Shown: positions 7,281 to 17,396, counted from the stretch's first letter. The stretch: 64,000 nucleotides of DNA from Phosphoribacter sp037045045 (GCA_037045045.1 JBAOHL010000004.1:439013-503012), one strand, 5' to 3'. Notes: a model not told the origin generated them from the letters alone. Translations and numbers: made by a program.

Positions 7281-10200
7281 GTGCCCAGCAACTTCGACTT
7301 CGTGCCCTTGGACTGGGGAGAGACGCGCGCGGACGCGGGGAGGGCTGAGGCGTACGGGCGGACGGACCCGCGGTCGTGCGTCTTCTACGCGCGCCGCGTG
7401 GTCGAACAGGTCGTCGTCAGGATCTTCGATCTCGAGAGGTTGGCCGTCCCCTATAAGTCCGATCTGGCGGCGCGCCTTGGAGACAGCGGCTTTAGGGCCG
7501 CGGTTGGCTCCGAGATCGCCGCTAAGGCTGACGCGATTCGCAAGCTCGGCAACGTTGCGGTACACGAGAGTCGGGCGATCACCCCGCAGACCGCGCTCAA
7601 CGTTCTGAGGCAGCTCCACGACGTTCTCAAGTGGGCGGCATACACCTACTCGGCGACGCCAGACGACGTGCCCACGGGGGCGGCATACGATCCGTCCCTG
7701 ATCCCCGCCCCGGCCGAGCCGGGGAGCCAGCCGCCGCTGTCGGCCGCCGAGGTGGACCAGCTGTTGGCGACCTTCGCGACCAAGGACGCCGCTCTCGCGG
7801 TTGCGAAGGAAAGTAGCGCCGCCCTTCAAGCAGAGCTGGACAGGACCCGGGCCGAGGTGGCGGCTGCTCAGGCTGCCAAGGCCCATCGGGCGACCCAGTT
7901 CGACTGGGACGAGGCGTCGACGCGCGAATTGTTCATCGATGCCGATCTCCTGGAGGCCGGCTGGTCGTTGACGGATCCGCGTGACCGCGAATACCCCGTC
8001 ACGGGGATGCCGAACGTCCGCGGTCAGGGTTTCGTCGACTACGTGTTGTGGGGCGACGACGGGCTGCCGCTGGCGTTGATCGAGGCCAAGCGGTCTCGCA
8101 AGGACCCTGCCGTGGGGCAACAGCAGGCCAAGCTCTATGCCGACTGTCTTGAAACCATGACGGGACGGCGTCCGGTGATCCTCTGGTCGAATGGCTACCA
8201 GCACTGGATCTGGGACGACGCCGCCGGCTACCCGCCCCGCAGGATCTCAGGATTCCTGACCAAGGATGAACTCGAGCTGATGGTGCGCCGGCGACACACG
8301 CGCCTGTCGCTCAAGGATGTCGTGGTCGACAAGGCGATCGTGGAGCGGCACTACCAGACCCGGGCGATTCGGGCTGTCGGAGAATCGTTCGAGGCGAAGC
8401 GCCGTGAAGCCTTGCTCGTCATGGCGACGGGCTCTGGCAAGACGCGCACGGTCATCGCATTGGTCGACCAGCTCATGAAGCGCGGCTGGGTCAAGCGCGT
8501 GCTGTTCCTCGCGGATCGCGTGGCCCTGGTCAACCAAGCGGTCGCGGCATTCAAGACGCACCTATCGTCGACGACCACGATCAACCTCGTCGACGAGAAA
8601 GTACCGGACGGGCGGGTCTTCGTCTCAACCCACCAGACCATGATGGGCCTGATCAATGCCACGGGCGGCGTCGGCGGTCGGCGGTTCGGGCCGGGCTACT
8701 TCGACCTCATCGTCATCGACGAGGCCCACCGGTCGGTGTACGCCAAGTACAAGACGATCTTCGACTGGTTCGATGCGATGCTCGTCGGCCTGACGGCCAC
8801 CCCCAAGGACGAGATCGACCGCAACACGTACCTGCTGTTCAACTTGGAGGCCGGGGTGCCAACCGACGCTTACAGCCTCGACGAGGCCGTGGTCGAGGGG
8901 TATTTGGTGCCGCCGGTACCCGTGTCCGTGCCGCTGAAGTTCCTGCGGACAGGCATTCATTACGACCAACTTTCCGAGGCCGAGAAGGACGAGTGGGACT
9001 CGCTCGACTGGGGCGAGGACGACCACGTCCCGACCGACGTCAACCCCGAGGAGCTCAACAAGTGGCTCTTCAACGCTGACACGGTCGACAAGGTGCTGCG
9101 GCACCTCATGGAATCCGGCCACAAGGTCGCCGGGGGCGATCGGCTCGGCAAGACCATCATCTTCGCCAAGAACCACGCTCACGCCGAGTTCATCCGGCAA
9201 CGCTTCGACGTCGCGTACCCCGAACACGCGGGTCACTTCGCGCGGGTGATCACATACCAGACGGAGCAGCCGCAGAGCCTCATCGACGACTTTTCGGTGA
9301 AGGAGAAGGCGCCACACATCGCCATCAGCGTCGACATGCTCGACACCGGGATCGACGTGCACGAGGTCGTCAACCTCGTCTTCTTCAAGCTGGTGCGGTC
9401 GGTGTCGAAGTTCTGGCAGATGATCGGGCGCGGAACTCGGTTGTGCGCTGACCTGTACGGGCCAGGTGAGGACAAGGCGAACTTCTACGTCTTCGACTTC
9501 TGCATGAACCTCGAATACTTCAACCAGCCGGGCGCAGGCTCGGAGGGATCGATGCAGAAGTCGCTCGCCGAGCGGCTCTTCGAGGCTCGCCTGGGGTTGA
9601 TCGCGGCACTGGACCACGCCGACGCCGAAGGAGACGTCGCCGTCTTGCGCGACGACACGGCCAAACACCTCAACAAGGTCGTGGCTGGCATGAACCTCGA
9701 CAACTTCGTCGTGCGTCCCGAGCGTGAGTGGGTGCAGAGGTACGCCGACTGGGAGCCCTGGACATCGCTGACCGTGCACGATGCCGGCGAGGTCGCGACA
9801 CACTTGGCTCGCCTCCCATCGGCGGTGCGTGATGACGATGAGGACGCCAAGCGGTTCGACCTCTTGATGCTCAAGATCCAGTTGGCCCGGTTGGAGGGGG
9901 ACGCACTCACGGCCAACCGGCTGCGGCAGCAGGTTCAGCAGATCACCTCGTCGCTCCTCGACCAGACGTCCATTCCGGCGATCGCGGAGCAGCAGCTGCT
10001 GCTGGCCGAGGTCACCGAGGACGAGTGGTGGGTCGACGTCACCCTCCCCCTGGTTGAGCTGGCACGAAGGCGCATCCGTGGCCTCGTCCGGTTCATGGAG
10101 AAGGTCAAACGAGCCCTCGTTTACACCAATTTCGAGGACGAGATCGGCGACGGCTCGATCGTCGATCTCCCGGGCGTTGCGGTCGGGACGAACTGGGAGC

Positions 10201-10676
10201 GGTTCAAGGCCAAGGCCCGCGCGTACCTCAAGGATCACGAGGACCACGTCGCCCTCCAGAAGCTCCGTCGGAACAGGCAGCTGACCGACACGGACCTGTC
10301 CGCGCTCGAAGCCATGCTCGTGGCCTCCGGGGCCGGCGGTCCGCAGGACATCGCCCGCGCGACCGAGGAGTCGCAGGGCTTGGGCCTGTTCATCCGCTCG
10401 CTCGTCGGACTCGACCGCGAGGCCGCTACGGAAGCCTTCTCCGAGTTCCTCACGGACTCCCGGTTCAGCGCCGCTGAGATCCGCTTCATCCAGCTCATCG
10501 TCGAGCACCTCACCGCCAACGGCGTCATGGAAGCACGTCGGCTATACGAAGCGCCCTTCACCGATCACGCTCCCACCGGTCCGGATTCCCTGTTCAGCGA
10601 CAACGATGTAGACCGATTGGTGGTCGTCCTCGATCAGGTGCGCGCGCACGCCTTGGCGGATGAGACCGTTGCTTGA
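7281..10676 (+). CDS. hsdR: Type I restriction endonuclease subunit HsdR
   Basis: GTG at 7281, 7 bp after the preceding stop, gives 1131 residues. Order of domains: an N-terminal DUF4145-like helical part (about 20-120), a coiled-coil linker (about 165-205), and a restriction nuclease domain with D253 (FVDYVLW) and E268-x-K270 (ALIEAKRS). A superfamily 2 translocase follows, with Walker A MATGSGKT (about 381), DEAH at 480-483, LTATP (about 504) and motif VI QMIGRGTR (about 713). The C-terminus is the EcoEI-type HsdR domain. It is uninterrupted although the partner methylase and specificity genes are broken. Without methylation an active nuclease would be a liability, but HsdR needs HsdM2S to cut, so it is probably idle. 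Confidence 0.9.
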   Translation: MPSNFDFVPLDWGETRADAGRAEAYGRTDPRSCVFYARRVVEQVVVRIFDLERLAVPYKSDLAARLGDSGFRAAVGSEIAAKADAIRKLGNVAVHESRAITPQTALNVLRQLHDVLKWAAYTYSATPDDVPTGAAYDPSLIPAPAEPGSQPPLSAAEVDQLLATFATKDAALAVAKESSAALQAELDRTRAEVAAAQAAKAHRATQFDWDEASTRELFIDADLLEAGWSLTDPRDREYPVTGMPNVRGQGFVDYVLWGDDGLPLALIEAKRSRKDPAVGQQQAKLYADCLETMTGRRPVILWSNGYQHWIWDDAAGYPPRRISGFLTKDELELMVRRRHTRLSLKDVVVDKAIVERHYQTRAIRAVGESFEAKRREALLVMATGSGKTRTVIALVDQLMKRGWVKRVLFLADRVALVNQAVAAFKTHLSSTTTINLVDEKVPDGRVFVSTHQTMMGLINATGGVGGRRFGPGYFDLIVIDEAHRSVYAKYKTIFDWFDAMLVGLTATPKDEIDRNTYLLFNLEAGVPTDAYSLDEAVVEGYLVPPVPVSVPLKFLRTGIHYDQLSEAEKDEWDSLDWGEDDHVPTDVNPEELNKWLFNADTVDKVLRHLMESGHKVAGGDRLGKTIIFAKNHAHAEFIRQRFDVAYPEHAGHFARVITYQTEQPQSLIDDFSVKEKAPHIAISVDMLDTGIDVHEVVNLVFFKLVRSVSKFWQMIGRGTRLCADLYGPGEDKANFYVFDFCMNLEYFNQPGAGSEGSMQKSLAERLFEARLGLIAALDHADAEGDVAVLRDDTAKHLNKVVAGMNLDNFVVRPEREWVQRYADWEPWTSLTVHDAGEVATHLARLPSAVRDDDEDAKRFDLLMLKIQLARLEGDALTANRLRQQVQQITSSLLDQTSIPAIAEQQLLLAEVTEDEWWVDVTLPLVELARRRIRGLVRFMEKVKRALVYTNFEDEIGDGSIVDLPGVAVGTNWERFKAKARAYLKDHEDHVALQKLRRNRQLTDTDLSALEAMLVASGAGGPQDIARATEESQGLGLFIRSLVGLDREAATEAFSEFLTDSRFSAAEIRFIQLIVEHLTANGVMEARRLYEAPFTDHAPTGPDSLFSDNDVDRLVVVLDQVRAHALADETVA

Positions 10677-10778
10677 ATCGTGGCCATGTAACCCTCCGCC
10701 CAACTCGTCGGCGCAACACGGATGACAACGTCGGGCGGGGACCCCTGGTTTGCCGAGCTCCCTGGGGCGCCGTGGAAC

Positions 10779-11674
10779 TCACTGCCCGGCGGTGGTCGCT
10801 AGTCGCACGCCGGCCGCACGAATGAGCACGGTGGCCCACGTGCGAAAGGGACGCCAGGCGTTGTTGAGGCGTGCCCACTGCTCCGGCGTGGGCGGAGCGC
10901 CGAGCCCGTAGAGCCTCCCGGCCATCTCCATCGCGCGCGGCTCCTCGACCGGCGCGTCCGCGTGACCACTCGCTCGAACCACGATGAGCGCGCTGAAGAA
11001 CGGGCCGATGCCCGGGATGCGTCGCAGTGCCGCCATCGCGGCGCCCGGTTCCTGGGCGCGGATGTCGTCGGCCTCGAGCCCTCCGTCGGCAGCCACCCGG
11101 GCAACGGCGCGGAGCCGTTCGGCCTTCACGGCCGGCATACCGGGGATCTCCTCGCACGCCAATACCGCTGCCGGAGTGGGGAAGGCGCTCACCGTCTCAC
11201 CCGCCAGCTGGTATGCCGTGCCGTGCCGTGCGTCTCGGAGAATCGACGCCACCAGCCCTGCCCCTGCCGGCTCGACCACCGGGCCGAGATGACCCCCCAG
11301 GCCGCCGCCTCGTAGGGGGATACGAACTGCGGCGGACGCAGCCCGGGAGCGACGGCCTGGAGGCGGCCGATGACCGCGTCCCGCTGTCCGATCTCGACGA
11401 ATCCGCTGGCGTCGTGGTCCAGAGAGAGGATGCGCGCGACCTGCCGTTGGACGACATGCGCCGAGGCGGCCCGTTCTTCGGATCCCCGCACCCGGACGTG
11501 CACGCCCGTCCCGTCTTGGCGCACCTCGACGCCGACGGTTCGCGTGAACGCCCCGTCCACGCAGAACGCCATCCGCATGACGCCGTCGAACGTCCTCGAG
11601 TGCCGCGACCCGAAACCGAACTCGGCCAGCTCCTTGAGCGAGAACGGTCCTCGCGGCACGATCGTGAACTCCAT
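10779..11674 (-). pseudogene. AlkA-like 3-methyladenine DNA glycosylase, frameshifted
   Basis: ATG at 11674 follows GGAAGG. The first frame (MEFTIVPRGPFSLKELAEFGFG ... PQFVSPYEAAAWGVISAR, split by position) runs into the helix-hairpin-helix glycosylase domain. It shifts at a run of three CACGG units (11216-11230 on the plus strand as CCGTG x3). With two units the frame continues as ETHGTAYQLAGETVSAFPTP. The second frame carries the HhH signature (EIPGMPAVKAERLRAVAR; RRIPGIGPFFSALIVVR, with the Asp-containing loop nearby) to the stop at 10779. The family removes alkylated bases in base-excision repair. A 5-bp tandem expansion broke it. Confidence 0.85.
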
Positions 11675-11749
11675 GAGCACCCTTCCGCCACAGCCGACTT
11701 CCCCAGCACGGTATGCCGCGCCTCCGACAGCGCCCTTGGGCACCGACTG

Positions 11750-13066
11750 TCAGCGCCGGGTGGTGATGAGCGCCGCGAGGATGTGCGAGCAGGGACCCCT
11801 CCCGCCCCCGTATCGCACATACCACCGGCACGTGCACGTGGCGCCGTGGTCGCCGAGGGTGACCCAGTGTCGATGGCCCTGGTCGCCGACCTGGAACGTG
11901 TCGCCGGATCGTTCGACGGCCCCCGATTCGACCAGCGCGCGCGCCGCGGTCAACCGGGGGTGATCGCGCTCGACGGCGTCCGCGTCATAGGGGATTTCGC
12001 GGTGGAAGTATGCCGCGTCGCCCAGGTCGTAGCCGACCTTCCCCGAGGCCGCGAGCACCGCCAGCGCGGACCCGATCTGCGCCCTGCTCATGCCCGTCTC
12101 GCCGGCCAGCGCGTCGGCGTCGATGACCGGCTCCCAGGCGAGATGTTCGAGCAGCCGCAACGCCGGACCTGAGCTCGGGGCGTGGGAGAGAGCGGTGAGC
12201 AACTGGCCTTCACCGGAGAAACCACGGTAGGGCTGCGGACTGACGACCAGGGTGATCCGCCCTCCCTCGAGGTCGGCGACCCACGCGCTGACACCGGAAT
12301 CGTGCGACCACACGGTCAGCCGCCGGATGTGCCTCATCACCCGGCGCAGGCTGGTCAGCCGGGCCGTTCCGGCCAGCGTCGCGCTACCGGGCGCTGCGGG
12401 AGTGGTGATCCGCGGTCCCCGTGGTCCCGACGCGACCCCGACCGTCGGCCCCGGCGTCCCGCGGGGGAGCCCGGCGAGGAAGGCCATGGCCTGGCTCCCG
12501 CTGGCTGCGGCGACCGGGGTCATGGCCGCGAGGATCGTCGGGACTTCGGCGAACCCACGGATCCATCGTTCGGGCAACTCGACCTTGCGTTCCTCGAGCG
12601 TCTGCGCCGGAGTGGATACGCGCAGCGAGTCGGCGCCGACCGCGAGGTGCATGAGTTCGTGCCGAGGCAACGCGGCCAGCGCCCCACGCAGCGGCATGTT
12701 GACGTCGACATTGGTCGTGCCGAATCCGATGTCGCCAGAGGCGATCCCGTCGGCGAGCAGGTCGTAGCGGGCGTGCACGCCGTTGCACCCGCTGAAGGAC
12801 TCGAATCTCAGCCGATCGCCGCTCGCCGTGACCACGGGGTCTCTCAACGCGGCCAGTGCGGACAAGTCGAGGTAGGTCGTCGTGGCGACGTCGGCCACGG
12901 CGAGGATGCCGGCAGCGACGACATCGGGGCGGGCGACGATCCCGGAGAAGAAGCGCGGATGGTCGACGAGGCCGGTCGGGGTCAGGCCGAGCCCGGTCTC
13001 CAACTCGAGCAGCAGGTCGGATCCGGCCGAGTTCGTCAGGGTCGAGGCGCCGATGTCGTTCGTCAT
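11750..13066 (-). CDS. SWIM zinc-finger protein
   Basis: This 438-residue protein ends in a SWIM zinc finger: Cys-x-Cys (ATCTCRWY) followed about 14 residues later by Cys-x-His (GPCSH), with the usual VTLGDHGATC lead-in. The rest lacks a motif I can name; the centre has a helix-rich winged-helix-like part (DADALAGETGMSRAQIGSAL). The ATG at 13066 overlaps the stop of the upstream 924-residue gene as ATGA, so the two are translationally coupled. Paired SWIM and large repeat-rich proteins occur widely in actinobacteria, with unknown role. SWIM fingers bind DNA or protein partners. Confidence 0.75.
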   Translation of the reverse strand: MTNDIGASTLTNSAGSDLLLELETGLGLTPTGLVDHPRFFSGIVARPDVVAAGILAVADVATTTYLDLSALAALRDPVVTASGDRLRFESFSGCNGVHARYDLLADGIASGDIGFGTTNVDVNMPLRGALAALPRHELMHLAVGADSLRVSTPAQTLEERKVELPERWIRGFAEVPTILAAMTPVAAASGSQAMAFLAGLPRGTPGPTVGVASGPRGPRITTPAAPGSATLAGTARLTSLRRVMRHIRRLTVWSHDSGVSAWVADLEGGRITLVVSPQPYRGFSGEGQLLTALSHAPSSGPALRLLEHLAWEPVIDADALAGETGMSRAQIGSALAVLAASGKVGYDLGDAAYFHREIPYDADAVERDHPRLTAARALVESGAVERSGDTFQVGDQGHRHWVTLGDHGATCTCRWYVRYGGGRGPCSHILAALITTRR

Positions 13067-15837
13067 CGCGGTATGCCGCCCTGCCGGGCGCCCGGGCCGG
13101 CATCCGCGCCGTGGCCGGCATCCGCACCGAGGCCGCCGTGGTCGCCGAGGGCGCCGGCGTCCCCGTCGCCGCCGAGTGAGCTCCGAGCGAGGGAGTCGAC
13201 GGCCTCGAGCAGCGCTTGCGCCTCCACGACCGCCTTCGCGGCCCCTGGTTCGGCGGCGAGGCTCCGGACGGATTCGGGCACCCAACCATCCTGGGCCACG
13301 CTCACCACCAGGGCCGCGTAGTCGCGGGTGGACCGCAGCAGGTCCGCGAGGCCGGCCGGCTTCTTGTCCGCGGCACACGCCGCGTCGAGCACCGCCAGCC
13401 AGGCCGGCCACACGACCGACCACGACGACAACGCGGCGAGCTCGGCCCACCCGTGGGCCGCTCTAGCCAGCGCCAGCTCACCGTGGGCGAACAGGGCCAG
13501 GCTGCGCTCCCGGAGCAACTCGGGGTCCAGGCGCCCCTGCTCCGCGAGCGTGGCGGCGTGCTCGGCCGCCAGCAGTCGGCTGTCCAATCGGGGATGGGTC
13601 AATAGCCGGGCCACGTGATGGTGGACGCCGGGGCCGATCGGTCCGGCCGACCACACCACGATGGGCAGCTTCTGGGCGTGCAGGACCGAATTCGGGTCGG
13701 CCCCGCCCGCCATCATCGTGGCGAGGTTCTCCACGTCCCATGGGCAGACGCCCAACGACGGCCCCGGCTCGTCCGCGCCCCACCTGCGCCAGCTGGTGTC
13801 ACCGGCTTCGGTCGGTTGGCACAACCCGTCGACGCCGTCCAGCTCCGCGAGCCAGTGCGGCAGCGGCAGCGTCAGCCCGGACGTCCCGGGCTCCAGCGTC
13901 GGGAAGTCGACCTGACGAGGTGACCACCCGCCCGCGGCGATCCACGAGCGAATGACCTCGACTCCGTCGCGCTCGCCTGCCACTGCTCGCCGGCGAGCGA
14001 ACCACGACCGTCCGGGCGCCGTCTCGCCGATCGGCGCCAGCGTCGTCCCGGTGAACCGCCGCACGTCGTCCGGGCTGGTCGGACCCAGCCTCAGCAGCGC
14101 CTGGACGAGGTCGTACGGGCCGTAGCCCACGTCGCGGGCCCGACGGACCCGGTCGGCGAGAACCGCGACCTCGAGCGTGCCGTCGGCCCGTGACGGCGTG
14201 CTGAGCAGCTCGTCGAGGGGTCCCAACCGGGCCAGGGTCTCTTCGACGAGCCGGTCGGTGAAGAGCAGGGTTGGCGGCGGCCGGAACTCGTAGGTATGCC
14301 GCTCGACGATGGGGTCGCCCCCGGGCCGGTCGTGACGGTAACTCGTTGTGGTATGCACGTAGGAGCGGCGACCCACCCCGGTCGTGGCCCACTGGTGGAG
14401 CAGGTACGGGGTGCGGACGAGCCCGTACTCGCCCGGGCCGGCTGCCGCCGCGACGAGCGAGCGGAGCCGGTCGAGATCGCGGTGCGCGAACCGCACGACG
14501 AGATCGAGGTATGCCGCCTCCGTGGTGATCCGCGACCACGTCGCCACGTCGGATCCGGCCTGGTCGAGCCCGACGTCGCTCGCGGCATACGGCTGGAACG
14601 GCCCGGAGCGGAACGGCTCGACGGTATGGGACCACGCCGGCAGCGCGGTGATCCCTGCCGTGGGGGCGGGGGTCGATTCCGTGCACTCCGGCTGCCCGAG
14701 CAGGGCGCGGGCCTTGGCTGCGAGCGCGGCGTCGTCACTGGCGGCGGCCATGGTGAGCAAGGGCTCTCGCGCACCGCCATTCGTCGTCGCGAGCTTGGCC
14801 ACGAGGGTGGTCTTCTGGGCCTTCTCCGGGCGGGCGAGGATCACCGTCCCGAACTCGACGAGGTCCTCGTCGGCCAGCCCCGCATCGAGGGCCATCCCGA
14901 GCAACGTCTTCGTCACGCTCCCATGTGCGGTGGGCAGGACGTGCAACACGAGCGCGACGTTCTCCCTGATCTCCTCCGGCGTCGGATCCAGACCCTTGAG
15001 CACCTCGGCAATGACCTTCTGGTTGGTCACTCGGTCCGCGCGGCTCAATGCCCGCAACGCCCCGCGCAGCAACGGTTCTCGATCGAGGACGCCGGAGCCG
15101 ACGGCCTCGCGGACGGCCGGTTCGACCCGCCACCCCTGCTCCGTGAAGGCAGCCCACTCCTGCAGCGCGTCGGGCGTCGCGAGGGCCGCATCGAGCAGCG
15201 CCGTGGCCGAGCGCGTGCCGGCCAGACAGTCGCCGAGCGTGAGGCTCTCGTCGAGCGCGTACGCCGGCCCCACCGCGCCCGACGTGACGGTCAGCAGGGC
15301 CAGGGGGGTCCAGTTCCTCGCCCGCGTGCTCCGCGCGTAGAGATGCGCCGAGCGCAGCAGCGACGTCCACCCGAGGACGTAGGTCTCCGTGAGTGGGGTG
15401 TCCAGCTCGTGGCCGGCGACTGCGGCGCTCGTCACGCTGACGAGCTCGCCGAGGCCCCGTCGGCCCGCGCCGCGCAACGTGGTCGTCGTCGCCGACTGGA
15501 CGAAGGCGGCCGCCCAGTCGGGGCCACGCCCGACGAGACGTTCGGCGCACGTAGTGGCGGCCCGCTCGTTGTCGTTCGACAGGAAGCGTTGGCCCCAGCG
15601 GCAGTTGCGCGAAGCTTCGTTCGGGTCTGCCGACAAGGTCAACGCGAGGAACAACTGGACGGCCCGGGACTCCTCCCGCCAGTCCCGATCGGCGACGCGT
15701 CGGGCGTGGGATCGGCCGGTGCGCCGGTACCACGTGCCGGCCGCCGTCGCCTCCGTTGGCGGCATCGCGGTGAGCAGGTCGCGCAGCCCCTGCCAGTCGC
15801 TGGCCTCGACCAGTCGGTCCAACTCCCCGACGTCCAC
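13063..15837 (-). CDS. Large protein partnered with SWIM protein (DUF6493-like)
   Basis: This 924-residue soluble protein begins at GTG 15837 (MDVGELDRLVEASDWQGLR as translated). The N-terminal two-thirds is built of helical repeats rich in Leu and Ala. The middle has LPAWSHTVEPFRSGPFQPY and the C-terminal half has HPRLDSRLLAAEHAATLAEQGRL, a segment typical of the DUF6493/DUF7824 group. No catalytic motif is seen, and the last 35 residues are a Gly/Asp-rich low-complexity tail. It overlaps the SWIM gene by 4 bp. The family name is from memory of this gene pairing and should be checked; the function is unknown. Confidence 0.65.
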   Translation of the reverse strand: MDVGELDRLVEASDWQGLRDLLTAMPPTEATAAGTWYRRTGRSHARRVADRDWREESRAVQLFLALTLSADPNEASRNCRWGQRFLSNDNERAATTCAERLVGRGPDWAAAFVQSATTTTLRGAGRRGLGELVSVTSAAVAGHELDTPLTETYVLGWTSLLRSAHLYARSTRARNWTPLALLTVTSGAVGPAYALDESLTLGDCLAGTRSATALLDAALATPDALQEWAAFTEQGWRVEPAVREAVGSGVLDREPLLRGALRALSRADRVTNQKVIAEVLKGLDPTPEEIRENVALVLHVLPTAHGSVTKTLLGMALDAGLADEDLVEFGTVILARPEKAQKTTLVAKLATTNGGAREPLLTMAAASDDAALAAKARALLGQPECTESTPAPTAGITALPAWSHTVEPFRSGPFQPYAASDVGLDQAGSDVATWSRITTEAAYLDLVVRFAHRDLDRLRSLVAAAAGPGEYGLVRTPYLLHQWATTGVGRRSYVHTTTSYRHDRPGGDPIVERHTYEFRPPPTLLFTDRLVEETLARLGPLDELLSTPSRADGTLEVAVLADRVRRARDVGYGPYDLVQALLRLGPTSPDDVRRFTGTTLAPIGETAPGRSWFARRRAVAGERDGVEVIRSWIAAGGWSPRQVDFPTLEPGTSGLTLPLPHWLAELDGVDGLCQPTEAGDTSWRRWGADEPGPSLGVCPWDVENLATMMAGGADPNSVLHAQKLPIVVWSAGPIGPGVHHHVARLLTHPRLDSRLLAAEHAATLAEQGRLDPELLRERSLALFAHGELALARAAHGWAELAALSSWSVVWPAWLAVLDAACAADKKPAGLADLLRSTRDYAALVVSVAQDGWVPESVRSLAAEPGAAKAVVEAQALLEAVDSLARSSLGGDGDAGALGDHGGLGADAGHGADAGPGARQGGIPR

Positions 15838-15914
15838 GCTTGCAGCGTAGAGGCGCGATGGGGCGACGATGCTGCTTCCCGCCTGTGGCAACGGGCGGGA
15901 GCCGCCGACGGGAG

Positions 15915-16361
15915 CTACACCTGGGTCCGCTTTCGCGGCTTGCCCCACCATCCCGAAAGCCCAAGGCGTGCTCGTGCCAATTGGTTCACGATGTACGCAG
16001 CCCCCAGGCCGAAGGACAGATAGACCGTCTCCGTCGCGATGCCGCCTAAGCTTCTGGCACACGTCGTGAGCAGAACGGTCCCCTCGACGCCGCCCGGCCG
16101 AGTGCAGACCTTACCGCTGTGAAGCTCCGTCCCCGGGGCAGCGTGAGCTTGGGCCAGTAGTCCATCCGGATAACGAATGACGAGGGACCCCCCGGCATCC
16201 ACGACCCGCACGTCGTCGTCGGCGAGGAGCACGACCACGTTGTTCCGATCTTCGATGGACGTCAATAGGCGTGGGAAACCCACGACGGTGAACACCGCAG
16301 CTGCCGCAAGGACAACCAAACTGGCCCGCCTCACGACGACGGAAGCTCTAGCGATCGCCAT
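15915..16361 (-). CDS. Small membrane protein, unknown
   Basis: ATG 16361 is preceded by GGAGG at 9-nt spacing. The 148-residue product has an N-terminal membrane segment (ASLVVLAAAAVFTVVGFPRLL), an extracytoplasmic middle with two Cys (GKVCTRPGG and LLTTCARS), and a second membrane segment (TVYLSFGLGAAYIVNQLARA) before a basic cytoplasmic tail. The two Cys could form a disulfide outside the cell. There is no family match I recognise. It stands apart from the SWIM pair, in the same orientation. Confidence 0.55.
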   Translation of the reverse strand: MAIARASVVVRRASLVVLAAAAVFTVVGFPRLLTSIEDRNNVVVLLADDDVRVVDAGGSLVIRYPDGLLAQAHAAPGTELHSGKVCTRPGGVEGTVLLTTCARSLGGIATETVYLSFGLGAAYIVNQLARARLGLSGWWGKPRKRTQV

Positions 16362-16486
16362 GGGCAACGTCCTCCGGACCTTCCCGAATCAGAAGAGTGG
16401 CCTGTGTGACGTCGAGGGAGCGCCTGCCCTGGTTGATCCGCGAGAGCTCCATGGCGGGACCGTATCGACGAAAGCCACTGCGAAGG

Positions 16487-16828
16487 TTACCAAGGAGCGG
16501 CGCCGACATTGACGATCGCTCCGATCGTACAGCCGACTGTTCCTACAATGAGGAGTGCGAGTGGGAAGGCAATCGCAGCAGCATTTTCCCCCGGCGCGAC
16601 GCGCTTGACACGGGCGGCCGAATGGAAGAGGCAGATGCCAGAGAAGGGACCGCTGAGAATCACTAGCGTGCCTGCCAACCAAACCAGCGGCGGCCACGCG
16701 AGGAGTGTGTGCAGAAGATACAACCCAAGTCCACCTAGTCCACAGATGATGGCACCCAGAAGATGCAGGGTCGCCAGAATGGACTCGTATCGAACATGGC
16801 CCGGATCTCGTTTTCGTTGAGGCGGCAA
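16487..16828 (-). CDS. Small three- or four-helix membrane protein
   Basis: This 113-residue, strongly hydrophobic product begins at a TTG preceded by GGAG at 5-nt spacing. Hydrophobic spans include LHLLGAIICGLGGLGLYLL, PLVWLAGTLVILSGPFSGI and IAFPLALLIVGTVGC. No family was recognised. The start lies beside, and possibly overlaps, the divergent gene to its right, so one of the two starts may be misplaced. Confidence 0.5.
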   Translation of the reverse strand: MPPQRKRDPGHVRYESILATLHLLGAIICGLGGLGLYLLHTLLAWPPLVWLAGTLVILSGPFSGICLFHSAARVKRVAPGENAAAIAFPLALLIVGTVGCTIGAIVNVGAAPW

Positions 16829-16870
16829 ATTCTCCAGGTATGTGTCGTGTTGGGTCTACAACAGCCCCTG

Positions 16871-17293
16871 GTGAGCGCCGCCGTACCTGAGTGGATGGTT
16901 GTGTCCGAGGAATTCCCCGAACCCGTTGTAGGAACATTGTTAGAAGATGTCGGTGTGAGGTTGACCAGCGCGCGGAAGATCTCTGCTCCCTCCGACCAGG
17001 TCCCGGTCGGAAAATGGGAGTTCGAGGGCATCGTGGTATACGCAGAGCCCGCCGCGCCACTGTGTCAGGCAGTGCTGGCCGACCAGGATGTACTGGTCCA
17101 AGTGCGCTTCGGGCCCGGCGTTACGCAAGAGCTGGCGCCTAGAGAACGAGCATGTGTGCGGGGCGTGCCCTTTATTGTTGCGCGTTATGAGTGGGAGTGC
17201 TTCGACATACCGGATACGCGGCGCGACTTCGCAGTGCTGTCCACGCTCTTGCTCCCGTCAGGCGACAGATGGTCAGTGTTCGTGCCGTCGTGA
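16871..17293 (+). CDS. Hypothetical protein
   Basis: The frame is open from 16763 to 17293. I chose the GTG at 16871 because upstream choices overlap the divergent membrane gene and none has a clear Shine-Dalgarno. The roughly 140-residue product is acidic and soluble-looking (VPEWMVVSEEFPEPVVGTLL, PLCQAVLADQDVLVQVRFG) with four Cys. It has no recognised domain. The local sequence is less GC-rich than the neighbours, and the frequent octamer of this genome is absent from about 14.6 to 19.0 kb, which hints at transferred DNA. Confidence 0.4.
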   Translation: MSAAVPEWMVVSEEFPEPVVGTLLEDVGVRLTSARKISAPSDQVPVGKWEFEGIVVYAEPAAPLCQAVLADQDVLVQVRFGPGVTQELAPRERACVRGVPFIVARYEWECFDIPDTRRDFAVLSTLLLPSGDRWSVFVPS

Positions 17294-17396
17294 CGGCTGG
17301 GGGCTCGACCCTGGCCCACGGGTCGGCGTGGGCCGTCGGGCGGGTTGGAGCGTGAGAGTGTCCCTGTGATGCAGTGTCGGCGCTCGTCCAGGCAGG

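Noticed and set aside
14296..16023. Long plus-strand open frame (575 codons) opposite the 924-residue gene
   Set aside because: High-GC antisense shadow; the composition is Arg/Gly-rich with no domain, while the minus frame is coherent and coupled to the SWIM gene.
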